The notes beneath the pieces were generated by a model, which ran no database searches, was not told where the DNA came from, and saw nothing but the letters and a program-made list of their open reading frames with translations. DNA of 64,000 nucleotides. Origin: Massilia phyllostachyos. Its GTDB lineage: Bacteria; Pseudomonadota; Gammaproteobacteria; Burkholderiales; Burkholderiaceae_D. Position 1 is the stretch's first letter. Every line of letters begins with the position of its first letter. Below, one piece after another: positions 1-6,388 of the stretch. A program made the position numbers and the translations under genes. Where the stretch lies: assembly GCF_021044825.1 (NCBI RefSeq), contig NZ_JAJNOC010000002.1:1-64000 (forward strand), in the 5' to 3' direction.

Positions 1-83
1 GCCAGACGGACAACGACGGGCTTCTGAGCGTGGTTTTCTGCAATCGGCAAGTCGGCGAAATCGACCTGCGCATTGCACGGTAA
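1..83 (+). CDS. transposase C-terminal fragment (probable IS481-like)
   Basis: Only the last 26 codons are in the window. They are read from base 3 and end with TAA at 81-83. The peptide ends in a short beta-strand-like stretch containing VVFCNRQVGEIDLR, which resembles the C-terminus of IS481-type transposases. The non-coding bases just after the stop look like an IS end, which supports this. The catalytic domain lies outside the window, so the family is inferred and it is unknown whether the gene is intact. Confidence 0.45.
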   Translation, partial: QTDNDGLLSVVFCNRQVGEIDLRIAR

Positions 84-145
84 AATGGGCTGACGTGTGT
101 AACCTATGTCTCTAGACATGTGTTACCCATGTCCCTGTGCCAAAC
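84..145. mobile_element. right end of an insertion sequence
   Basis: After the transposase stop there are two near-identical 15-base direct repeats, TGTGTAACCTATGTC at 96-110 and TGTGTTACCCATGTC at 119-133. Such TGTTACCTATGTC-type motifs are typical of IS481-like termini. The left end is outside the window, so the exact boundary and target duplication cannot be set. The element lies next to a truncated GTAGGGTG-type repeat, of which only the CCCACCCTAC end remains (153-162). Confidence 0.45.
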
Positions 146-158
146 AGGATCGCCCACC

Positions 159-267
159 CTACGAGTGTGTGAAAAATTCGTCTATGGCTGCGTTGCGTCG
201 TCTCGCCGTACGGGTGTACTGTCTTCGACTCGGCGCCTTGCCATAGCCGTTTTTTCACACCCTCTAC
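159..267. repeat. palindromic repeat element A, copy 1
   Basis: This is a 109-bp element also present at 21051-21158 and 56009-56117. The right end reads TTTTTTCACACCCTCTAC and the left end is its near inverted complement, CTACGAGTGTGTGAAAAA. Inside, CTATGGC and GCCATAG form a second arm around a GC-rich core. The right-end CTAC supplies the TAG stop of the minus-strand nudK gene. The left end joins a GTAGGGTG-type repeat remnant exactly as copy 3 does. Dispersed short mobile or REP-like DNA is likely, and it may also act as a terminator. Confidence 0.85.
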
Positions 268-836
268 ATTTCCTGCTGCAAGCGCTGGAGCAGGATGATC
301 GTCTTCGCATCCACGATCCGCCCATCGCGCGCCATGGCGAAAGCCTCGCCGGCATCGATCTCCAGCACCTCGATATCCTCGCCTTCCTCGGCCTTGCCCC
401 CGCCTGCGGCCACCTTGTCGCCCCGCTCGTACTCCCCGAGAAAACAATGCACGATCTCCGTCAGCGCCGACGGATTCGGCATGAACGCCAGCACCTTGCG
501 CACCTGTTTCGCGCGATACCCGGTTTCCTCGCACGATTCCGCGCGCACGCGCTGTTCCGGCCCCGTACCGTCCAGCATCCCGGCCGGCGCTTCGATCACG
601 AAGCCATCCTGCCCCGCCAAATGCGCCCCCATGCGGAACTGGCGCGTCAGCAGCACGGTGCGGCGTGCACGGTCGAAAAGCAGCACCGCCGCGCCGCCCG
701 CGTTGGCATACACCTCGCGCTCCTGTCTCTGCCAGGCACCGTCGCTGCGGCGCTGTTCGAAGGTGACTTTCTTCAGCGGCGCATGGTCGTCCGACAGCAG
801 CTGTTCATCGATGACGCGGATCGGATCGTCTTGCAT
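264..836 (-). CDS. nudK: NUDIX hydrolase, NudK-like (GDP-mannose pyrophosphatase family)
   Basis: A 190-residue NUDIX protein. Its order of motifs matches NudK of E. coli: an N-terminal strand-rich dimerisation part with EVYANAGGAAVLL, then the NUDIX box around residues 85-106 ending in ESCEETGY, and a C-terminal helix. NudK hydrolyses GDP-mannose and related nucleotide sugars using Mg2+ held by the box glutamates. The first glycine and the arginine of the canonical box are replaced by alanine, the first as in NudK itself. The ATG at 836 starts the region of family similarity, and a longer upstream frame overlaps the neighbouring gene and is rejected. The stop codon is provided by repeat element A. 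Substrate specificity is inferred. Confidence 0.8.
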   Translation of the reverse strand: MQDDPIRVIDEQLLSDDHAPLKKVTFEQRRSDGAWQRQEREVYANAGGAAVLLFDRARRTVLLTRQFRMGAHLAGQDGFVIEAPAGMLDGTGPEQRVRAESCEETGYRAKQVRKVLAFMPNPSALTEIVHCFLGEYERGDKVAAGGGKAEEGEDIEVLEIDAGEAFAMARDGRIVDAKTIILLQRLQQEM

Positions 837-860
837 GGTGACTCCGTGGCGGAAACAATG

Positions 861-889
861 AAAAACGCCCGGCGCGCGGCCGGGCGTTT
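861..889 (-). terminator. rho-independent terminator of the OmpA-family gene
   Basis: Ten-base perfect arms (AACGCCCGGC at 864-873 and its complement at 879-888) around a 5-base loop, followed on the minus strand by a run of T (861-865). It lies 19 bases after the stop of the 908-1576 gene and before nudK. Confidence 0.9.
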
Positions 890-907
890 GCCAAGAAGGA
901 AAGGCGA

Positions 908-1576
908 TCAGCCCTGGCCCTGCTCGGCCACGTAGATCTCGACGCGGCGGTTGCGGGCGCGGCTGTTGGCGTCCGCGTTCGAGGCGATCGGTTCGCGCGA
1001 ACCGCGGCCTTCGATGGTGATGCGGTTGGCGTTGACACCGCGGCCGGCCAGGTAGTCGCGGGTGCGCGAGGCGCGGTCGACCGACAGCGGCTGGTTGATC
1101 GCATCGGTGCCGGTGTTGTCGGTGTGGCCGATGATGGTCACGGTGGTGGCCGGATTTTCGTTCAGCGTCTGGGCGAAGCGGTTCAGCACCGGCTGGAAAT
1201 TGCCCTTGATGTCGGAGCGGCCAGTGTCGAACGAGATGTCGCTCGGGATCTCGAGTTTCAGGCGGTTGTCCGAGGTCTGGCTCACCTGCACGCCGGTGCC
1301 TTGCGTGGCCTGTTCCATGGCCTGCTTCTGCGCTTCCATGCGCTTGGACCAGATATTGCCGGCGACGGCACCGAGCGCGCCGCCGATCACCGCGCCGCGG
1401 GTCGCGCGGCCGCTGCCGCCGCCGCTGGTGGATGCGCCGATCACGCCGCCGAGGGCGGCGCCAATGCCCGCGCCTTGCGCGGTGCCGCGCTGGGTCGGGC
1501 TCATGTCGGCGCAACCGGTGGCGGTGAAGGCGACGAGGGCCATGGCGGCTGCGGTCTTGGTCAATTTCGTGTACAT
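908..1576 (-). CDS. OmpA-family lipoprotein with glycine-zipper domain
   Basis: A 222-residue protein. A signal peptide ends in a lipobox-like ATGC (Cys at about residue 22), so it is probably an outer-membrane lipoprotein. Residues 30-75 form a glycine-zipper segment rich in GxxxG (GAGIGAALGGVIG, RGAVIGGALGAVAG). The C-terminal half is an OmpA/MotB peptidoglycan-binding domain with IIGHTDNTGTD and the end motif NSRARNRRVEIYV. The ATG at 1576 has GGAGAA upstream. It resembles YiaD/YfiB-type envelope proteins that tie the outer membrane to peptidoglycan. It is the first of several glycine-zipper proteins in this region. Confidence 0.88.
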   Translation of the reverse strand: MYTKLTKTAAAMALVAFTATGCADMSPTQRGTAQGAGIGAALGGVIGASTSGGGSGRATRGAVIGGALGAVAGNIWSKRMEAQKQAMEQATQGTGVQVSQTSDNRLKLEIPSDISFDTGRSDIKGNFQPVLNRFAQTLNENPATTVTIIGHTDNTGTDAINQPLSVDRASRTRDYLAGRGVNANRITIEGRGSREPIASNADANSRARNRRVEIYVAEQGQG

Positions 1577-1682
1577 AATATTCTCCTTATAACGAAAAAT
1601 CCGTTTCGGAATCGCACCTCGCAATGTAGGCACGACTGCGAAACGGATCGGATGGTACGAGGTACTGCAAAGGCTTACAAGC

Positions 1683-1829
1683 CTATATGCCTCGTCCGCT
1701 GATCAGGCGCACCAGGACCATGATCACGGCGACGACCAGCAGGATGTGGATGAAGCCGCCGATGGTGTACGAAGTCACCAGGCCGAGCAGCCACAGGACG
1801 ATCAGGATGACAGCGATTGTATATAACAT
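1683..1829 (-). CDS. small membrane protein, lmo0937/DUF5670 family
   Basis: A 48-residue protein read from ATG at 1829 to TAG at 1683-1685. It begins MLYTIAVILIVLWLLG, continues with TIGGFIHILLVVAVIMVL, and ends with a short positively charged tail. The two hydrophobic helices with a central TIGG(F/L)IH turn are characteristic of the lmo0937 family, tiny inner-membrane proteins often found in stress-induced gene sets. Function is unknown. A longer frame on the same strand (1675-1947) overlaps it but has no membrane or family character and is rejected. Confidence 0.85.
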   Translation of the reverse strand: MLYTIAVILIVLWLLGLVTSYTIGGFIHILLVVAVIMVLVRLISGRGI

Positions 1830-1839
1830 GATTCACCTC

Positions 1840-1875
1840 ACTGGAAATACGCATCGTTTGCGTCGTGATTCCAGT
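1840..1875. promoter_or_regulatory. inverted repeat upstream of the lmo0937-family gene
   Basis: ACTGGAA at 1840-1846 and TTCCAGT at 1869-1875 are perfect 7-base arms, 22 bases apart, placed 11-46 bases before the start at 1829. The position suits an operator or a leader hairpin. No regulator can be assigned. Confidence 0.35.
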
Positions 1876-1930
1876 ATGCCCATCCATAAGGCCGGCCTCT
1901 GTACGATGGCGTACGTATGCGCAACTTTCT

Positions 1931-2158
1931 TCAGGCCTTGATGCCATCCTTCTTGACGCCCGGGATCCAGCCCATGAAGCCGAGCAGGCCCGTGACGCCG
2001 ATCAGGCAGGTGAGCAGGCCGCCCGCCACCAGGAACACCACGTCCTGCGCCTGCAGGCCGGTGCTCGCCGCTTCGCCCGGAGGATGGGCCGACAGCAGGC
2101 CGAAGGCCGCCACCACCAGACCCCAGACGATAATTCCGATCCATGCCATGCTGTTCAT
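1931..2158 (-). CDS. small two-helix membrane protein, hypothetical
   Basis: A 75-residue protein starting MNSMAWIGIIVWGLVV. There are two hydrophobic segments (about residues 4-22 and 36-61) joined by a polar loop, and a lysine-rich end VKKDGIKA. The start at 2158 has the purine-rich GAGGGGG just upstream. It sits between the lmo0937-type gene and a glycine-zipper gene, all on the minus strand. I do not recognise the family. An inner-membrane stress protein is plausible from context only. Confidence 0.7.
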   Translation of the reverse strand: MNSMAWIGIIVWGLVVAAFGLLSAHPPGEAASTGLQAQDVVFLVAGGLLTCLIGVTGLLGFMGWIPGVKKDGIKA

Positions 2159-2284
2159 GATGCGTTCCCCCTCGAATGGTGTTGTTGTGAATCGCACGCG
2201 CTCTGCAGCGCGAATCCATTGTCGGGTTAGCTCATCCATTGGTCCGTGCGCTGCCGCACATTGCATTCAAGAAAAATACCCAGA

Positions 2285-2320
2285 AGAAATAAAAGCCGGG
2301 ATCCTTGCGGTATCCCGGCC
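2285..2320 (-). terminator. rho-independent terminator of the glycine-zipper gene
   Basis: Perfect arms GCCGGGAT (2295-2302) and ATCCCGGC (2312-2319), followed on the minus strand by TTTTATTTC. It lies 20 bases past the stop of the 2342-3106 gene. Confidence 0.88.
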
Positions 2321-2341
2321 TGACGATGCGAAGCTGTTGTA

Positions 2342-3106
2342 TCAGGCGACCGAGCGCAGCTTGCCCTTGACGATGCGCACGCGGTCGCCGCTGCGCCATG
2401 CCGGCGCGCTGCTCTGGCGGAAGGTGCGCAGGGTGCCGTCGTCGAGGCGCACCCGGATCTCGTAGCTGACCGTGGCTTTCATATTGCCTTCGACCTGGTT
2501 GCCGACCACCGCGCCGCCGATCGCGCCCGCCGCCGTGGCGATGGTGCGGCCGCTGCCGCCGCCGATCTGGTTGCCCAGCAGGCCGCCGATCACGGCGCCG
2601 CCGGCGGCGCCCAGGCCGCTGCCCTGGGCGCGCTGCTTGATCTCGCGCACCGACTCGACGTTGCCGCAGTTCGAGCACCAGTTGCGGCCGCTGTCGGCGG
2701 CGGCCACCTGCACGTCTTTCTTGGCGGCTTTCTGCACCGGTTCTTCACGGACCGGCGCCGCGGCAACCGTCGCCGCCGCGGCCGGGTAGGCCGGCGCATA
2801 GGCCTGGGCCGGGACCGCCGGCGCCTGGGCCGTCACCGGCTCGACGTAGCCCGGCGCCAGCTGCTGGCCGGGCGCGGCGGTGACGACGCCGGGAGCGGGC
2901 TGCACGCCGCCCTGGGGCAGGGTGGCGGCCAGGGCCAGGCGGTCGGCCTCGCTCAGCTGGCGCTCGGCGGTGCCGCCGGTCGAGGTCGGGATCCAGCCGA
3001 GGATAGCGGCGGTGCCGACCATGCAGAACAGGACGACCGCGAGCGCCGCCAGGATCATCAGGGGATGCAGGCGCGCCCGGGTGGGCGGGGTGGAGGTGGT
3101 GTTCAT
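2342..3106 (-). CDS. membrane-anchored glycine-zipper 2TM protein (17 kDa antigen-like)
   Basis: 254 residues. A single N-terminal transmembrane helix (about residues 15-36, PLMILAALAVVLFCMVGTAA) is followed by an Ala/Pro/Val-rich linker to about residue 135. A CSNCG motif comes next, then a glycine-zipper domain (GLGAAGGAVIGGLLGNQIG and a second GxxxG set). The C-terminal SH3-like strand part contains YEIRVRLDDGTLRTFRQ. The family is the rickettsia 17 kDa surface antigen/SlyB type. The zipper and C-terminal part resemble the 12258-12716 protein. The ATG at 3106 is chosen because earlier residues lack a signal or family similarity. Confidence 0.82.
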   Translation of the reverse strand: MNTTSTPPTRARLHPLMILAALAVVLFCMVGTAAILGWIPTSTGGTAERQLSEADRLALAATLPQGGVQPAPGVVTAAPGQQLAPGYVEPVTAQAPAVPAQAYAPAYPAAAATVAAAPVREEPVQKAAKKDVQVAAADSGRNWCSNCGNVESVREIKQRAQGSGLGAAGGAVIGGLLGNQIGGGSGRTIATAAGAIGGAVVGNQVEGNMKATVSYEIRVRLDDGTLRTFRQSSAPAWRSGDRVRIVKGKLRSVA

Positions 3107-3328
3107 GGCGCTTCCTTTCTGTCGATTCTGTCGGGTCCGCGGCGCAGGGTCGAGGGGCGCCGTCCGGATTGCCTGAAGCATGAAAGGATTGTCCTCAGGA
3201 ACAACAAGGTGTTCCGTGCGTCACCGTACATACCAGCGCGCACCGGCACGGTTACGCTGAATGAAATTGTTTACAAATGTATCCGACGGCGCCCCCCTCG
3301 TATGCCACAGTCCCATTGCGAGAACACG

Positions 3329-4069
3329 ATGAACTTTGCCGTACCGCCGCCGATCGCCGAGCACAACAGCAACCTGCTGCTGGGTGCGCTGCCGCCGCAG
3401 GACCTGGCCCAGGTCTTGCCGCTGCTCGAACCGGTGCAGGTCGCCGTCGGCGACGTCCTGTGCGAGGCCGGCGACCCGCTGCGCCACATCTATTTTCCCC
3501 ACGATTGCCTGATCTCGCTGATGGGCGTGGCCGAAGGTCGCATGACGCTCGAGGTCGGGCTGGTCGGGCGCGAAGGCATGGTCGGCGCCACCGTGGCCCT
3601 GGGCCATGACACCGCCCAGGTGCGCGCCATCGTGCAGCGCGCCGGCACCGCCAGCCGCATGGCGAGCGAGGATTTCCAGGCCGAGGTGGCGCGCAACCAG
3701 GCGCTGCAGCGCGTGCTGTACCGCTACACCGACACCCTGCTGGCCCAGGCGATCCAGATCGCCGTCTGCAGCCGCTTCCACGTGCTGGAAGCGCGCCTGG
3801 CGCGCTCGCTGCTGGTCACGCGCGACCGCCTGCAGTCGGACAAGTTCCACCTGACCCATGAGTTCCTGGCGCATGCGCTTGGCGTGCGCCGGGTCGGCGT
3901 GACCAAGGCCGCCAGCGCATTGCAGCAGCAGGGCCTGATCGACTACAGCCGCGGGAATATCGAAATCCTCGATCCCGAAGGCCTCGCGGCCGCATCCTGC
4001 ACCTGCTACGAGATCGTGCGCGAAGCGGGGGCGATGCCGCTGCACGGGGCGCACGTCCAGACGGTTTAG
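3329..4069 (+). CDS. Crp/Fnr-family transcriptional regulator
   Basis: 246 residues. The N-terminal cyclic-nucleotide-binding-like domain spans about residues 15-130 (VGDVLCEAGDPLRHIYFP). A dimerisation helix follows, then a C-terminal winged helix (about 165-235) with HALGVRRVGVTKAASALQQQGLI as the recognition region. There is no Fnr-type cysteine cluster at the N-terminus, so oxygen sensing by Fe-S is unlikely. An in-frame ATG at 3302 is an alternative start. It is divergent from the glycine-zipper gene and sits inside the stress region, so it may regulate neighbours, but that is inference. The TAG stop overlaps the first bases of a palindromic element. Confidence 0.85.
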   Translation: MNFAVPPPIAEHNSNLLLGALPPQDLAQVLPLLEPVQVAVGDVLCEAGDPLRHIYFPHDCLISLMGVAEGRMTLEVGLVGREGMVGATVALGHDTAQVRAIVQRAGTASRMASEDFQAEVARNQALQRVLYRYTDTLLAQAIQIAVCSRFHVLEARLARSLLVTRDRLQSDKFHLTHEFLAHALGVRRVGVTKAASALQQQGLIDYSRGNIEILDPEGLAAASCTCYEIVREAGAMPLHGAHVQTV

Positions 4070-4226
4070 AACCTATCCCAGTAGGGAGAGGGAAGTTGAT
4101 GGCGATGACTGGCAAGCGCGGGCAAGGCGCGAGGACGCCGCATGGCGAGCCATGCAAGGACGAGCAACGCAGCCCCCGCATGCCAGGCGCGTCAGCAACG
4201 ACCGGTTCCCTGCTGGGATAGGTTCT
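4068..4226. repeat. palindromic repeat element B (related core to element A)
   Basis: A 159-bp element bounded by the perfect 14-base inverted repeat AGAACCTATCCCAG (4068-4081 and, inverted, 4213-4226). Read on the minus strand the interior contains GGCTGCGTTG, then CTCGTC, and later GCGCCTTGCC, the same order of blocks as in element A, so the two are probably related. Both ends touch stop codons: TAG of the Crp/Fnr gene at 4067-4069 and TAA of the minus-strand pseudogene at 4226-4228. Confidence 0.8.
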
Positions 4227-4491
4227 TAGTCCCGGTAGGCCAGCACCACCTTCGCGGATCGCGGCAGCAGGATGATCAGGCGACGCCCGTCGTCGCGGAA
4301 AAAGTTTCCCTTGCTGGACAGCGCTTCGTTGATTCCCGTTCCACGCTTTCGTCGATCTCGATGCCGAATCCGTACTTGTTCAGGTAGCGGGCGACGCCAT
4401 GGGCGCGGGCGGGATCGATTTCATCGTTCGCGTCGCTTGTCTCAGCGTTGAATGATGCGAACAAGATGGCGCCGGAGACCGCGATCAGGAA

Positions 4492-5567
4492 GGCTGTGTT
4501 CGCGATCGTTGGGTGAACCAAATCGCGTTGTCGAAGTCTTACGCATCGTCGAGTTAACTCATCTGGAGTGACGATGCAAGGCCTGCGCTTCGACGAATTG
4601 TTTGCTTTTCTGACCGCCGCGCCATTGTCCAGCGCTGATCTGTCTCGGCTGTGCGACTGGCTCGACAACATCCGCGACCCGGCCGAGTGCCTGGCGCTCA
4701 TCGAAGCGGCCGCGGCAGGCCGGCCCTGTCCACATTGTGCTTGCGCGCGTTTGCACCGCTCCGGCTTCGCCAGCGGCCTGCAGCGTTATCGCTGCCTGGG
4801 TTGTCGCCGCTCCTTCAATGCGCTGACCGGCACGCCGCTGGCCCGGCTGCGCAAGCGCGAGTGCTGGCTGCCATATATCAAGTGTTTGCTGGAATCATGC
4901 ACCGTACGCGACGCGGCGCTCGCGACCGGCGTGCATCGCACGACGAGTTTTCGCTGGCGCCACCGATTCGCGCCGGGCGCCGCCAGGCACCGGCCCGCCG
5001 CACTGACGGGAATCGTGGAGGCCGACGAAACCTACAGACTGGAATCGCAGAAGGGTTCGCGCACCTTGACGCGCCCGCCGCGGCAGCGTGGCGGCACGGC
5101 CCTGCGGCGCGGCATCAACCGCGAGCACGATTGCCTGCTGGTGGCGCGTGACCGCATCGGCACGACGCTGGACTTTCATACCGGACGCGGTCCCGTGACC
5201 GCTGCGCAACTGCGCACCTACCTGCAGCCGGTGCTGCCCAGCGACGGGCTGCTCATCAGCGATGGCGCTGCGGCCTATGTCCGGTTTGCCCTTGACGCCG
5301 GAATCATGCACGAATCCATCAACGTGCGGGCGGGCTGGCGCGCACGCGGTGCGATCCACATCCAGAACGTGAATGGCTGGCACAGCCGCTTCAAGAACTG
5401 GCTGGTGCGCTTCAAGGGCGTGGCCAGCCGCTACCTGGCGAATTATTCGGGGTGGCAGCGATTACTGGATGCGCAAGCGTTGCGTACACCAGCGCAGTGG
5501 CTATGTGCTGCGGTACGACAAGTTCAGTGAAGGCGACCGTAAATACATAACTAACGCGAACACAGCC
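4492..5567 (+). mobile_element. IS1595-family insertion sequence, copy 1
   Basis: A 1076-bp element with perfect 13-base terminal inverted repeats, GGCTGTGTTCGCG at the left and its complement ending ACAGCC at the right. It is flanked by an exact 8-base target duplication, ATCAGGAA, at 4484-4491 and 5568-5575. It carries one complete transposase gene. An element of the same length lies at 60633-61708. The 8-base duplication is what the IS1595 family makes. It inserted into the small membrane-protein gene read on the opposite strand. Confidence 0.95.
4574..5530 (+). CDS. IS1595-family transposase, copy 1
   Basis: 318 residues. An N-terminal zinc ribbon has cysteines in CPHCACARLHRSG and CLGCRRSF (about residues 53-80). 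A helix-turn-helix region follows (LATGVHRTTSFRWRHRF), then an IS1595-type DDE-like catalytic domain. Its acidic residues lie in VEADETY and LLISDGAAAY, and its third block is NGWHSRFKNWL (N...K type). GGAG at 4565-4568 supports the ATG at 4574, with a GTG 6 bases earlier as an alternative. The reading frame is complete, so the element may still be active. Confidence 0.92.
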   Translation: MQGLRFDELFAFLTAAPLSSADLSRLCDWLDNIRDPAECLALIEAAAAGRPCPHCACARLHRSGFASGLQRYRCLGCRRSFNALTGTPLARLRKRECWLPYIKCLLESCTVRDAALATGVHRTTSFRWRHRFAPGAARHRPAALTGIVEADETYRLESQKGSRTLTRPPRQRGGTALRRGINREHDCLLVARDRIGTTLDFHTGRGPVTAAQLRTYLQPVLPSDGLLISDGAAAYVRFALDAGIMHESINVRAGWRARGAIHIQNVNGWHSRFKNWLVRFKGVASRYLANYSGWQRLLDAQALRTPAQWLCAAVRQVQ

Positions 5568-5670
5568 ATCAGGAATGCGGCAATTGCGGCGCGTCGCGTA
5601 TATGGCGAGGTGAGTGGCATGTCCGTTCAAATTCCAGCGCAGGGCACGCTGACCGGACACCAGAAAGGAA

Positions 5671-5691
5671 AGGCCCGGCAATGCCGGGCCT
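5671..5691 (-). terminator. terminator of the OsmB-like lipoprotein gene
   Basis: Perfect 10-base arms AGGCCCGGCA and TGCCGGGCCT around a single base, followed on the minus strand by TTTCCTTTC. It lies 35 bases past the stop at 5727. The T stretch is interrupted, so termination may be partial. Confidence 0.75.
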
Positions 5692-5726
5692 GCGGTCGGT
5701 GAGACGCCGAAGCGCCTTGTCCGATA

Positions 5727-5948
5727 TTAGTTGGTCTTGTTGACCTGGTTGCCGATGACGCCGCCGACAGCTGCGCCACCCACGGTGCCGACAGCGCTGC
5801 CGCCGGTCAGGACGCCGCCGACGACCGCGCCGGCGCCCGCGCCGATGGCGGTGTTCTTGTCTTGCTGCGACATGCCCGAGCAGCCGACCAGGCCCAGGGC
5901 TGCGCTTGCGATGGTTGCGGTCACGACCAGTTGTTTGATGGTTTTCAT
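5727..5948 (-). CDS. glycine-zipper lipoprotein, OsmB-like
   Basis: 73 residues: a signal peptide MKTIKQLVVTATIASAALG with lipobox LVGC, then a short DKNTAIGAGAGAVVGG glycine zipper, and an end GGVIGNQVNKTN. Size and order match OsmB/YmgG-like osmotically inducible lipoproteins. The start at 5948 is preceded by GGAGAT. It lies directly after the BON lipoprotein gene at 5972-6295 (23-base gap), so the two are probably co-transcribed. Confidence 0.85.
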   Translation of the reverse strand: MKTIKQLVVTATIASAALGLVGCSGMSQQDKNTAIGAGAGAVVGGVLTGGSAVGTVGGAAVGGVIGNQVNKTN

Positions 5949-5971
5949 GGTGGATCTCCTTAACGGTGGGT

Positions 5972-6295
5972 TCATTTCAAGCGCAGGTCATTTCTGACGG
6001 ACCTGACGCCTTTTACGGTCCGGGCAACCGATGCCGCGGCCGCCACACTATCCGCCGAGCCGACGAATCCGCTCAGCTGTACTACGCCCTGCCTGGTATC
6101 GACACCGAGGTCCGACACTGTCAGGGACTGGTCGCCATCGATGGCGGCCCTGACACCGGCGGTGATGGTGGCGTCGTCGACGACTTCCGCCACCGGCCCG
6201 GCACGCCCCGACATGGCGCATCCTCCCAATTGTCCGCCCAGCAGGAACGCCAGCAAGGGCGCCAGCAGGGCGGGGGTGCAGCGAAGATGCTTCAT
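5972..6295 (-). CDS. BON-domain lipoprotein
   Basis: 107 residues. A signal peptide with lipobox LGGC (Cys about residue 26) is followed by one BON domain (about residues 38-107) with DDATITAGVRAAI, VVQLSGFVGS and the end GVRSVRNDLRLK. BON domains (OsmY, DolP) bind phospholipid at the periplasmic face of membranes. The protein is a close structural relative of the 13585-13899 product, with the same end pattern. Confidence 0.87.
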   Translation of the reverse strand: MKHLRCTPALLAPLLAFLLGGQLGGCAMSGRAGPVAEVVDDATITAGVRAAIDGDQSLTVSDLGVDTRQGVVQLSGFVGSADSVAAAASVARTVKGVRSVRNDLRLK

Positions 6296-6388
6296 GTCGT
6301 GACGCTTTTTTTCGATTCCATGTACTCAGGTTAAATGCGCACTAAAGTCTGGTCTGTTCGACAACTCACAGTGCGTGCATTTTCCGCA

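Larger units (their letters stand above)
4226..5620 (-). pseudogene. small membrane-protein gene split by an IS1595 element and frameshifted
   Basis: With the IS (4492-5567) and one copy of its 8-base duplication removed, the minus strand reads continuously from ATG at 5620. The predicted product is about 100 residues: MPLTSPYTRRAAIAAF, a hydrophobic helix LIAVSGAILF, then a polar part with RYLNKYGFGIEIDES. Near 4345 one base appears to be missing. After a shift of frame the reading continues INEALSSKGNFFRDDGRR, then LIILLPRSAKVVLAYRD, and stops with TAA at 4226-4228. The tail is clearly protein-like in the second frame. I do not recognise the family. The gene is certainly interrupted by the IS, and the frameshift is a second, independent lesion. 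Confidence 0.75.

Noticed and set aside
120..935. 271-residue plus-strand frame over nudK and repeat A
   Set aside because: It runs through the repeat element and has no recognisable domain. nudK on the other strand explains the conservation.
1675..1947. 90-residue minus-strand frame overlapping the lmo0937-type gene
   Set aside because: The other minus-strand frame gives a clear two-helix family member with a good start, whereas this one is Arg/His-rich.
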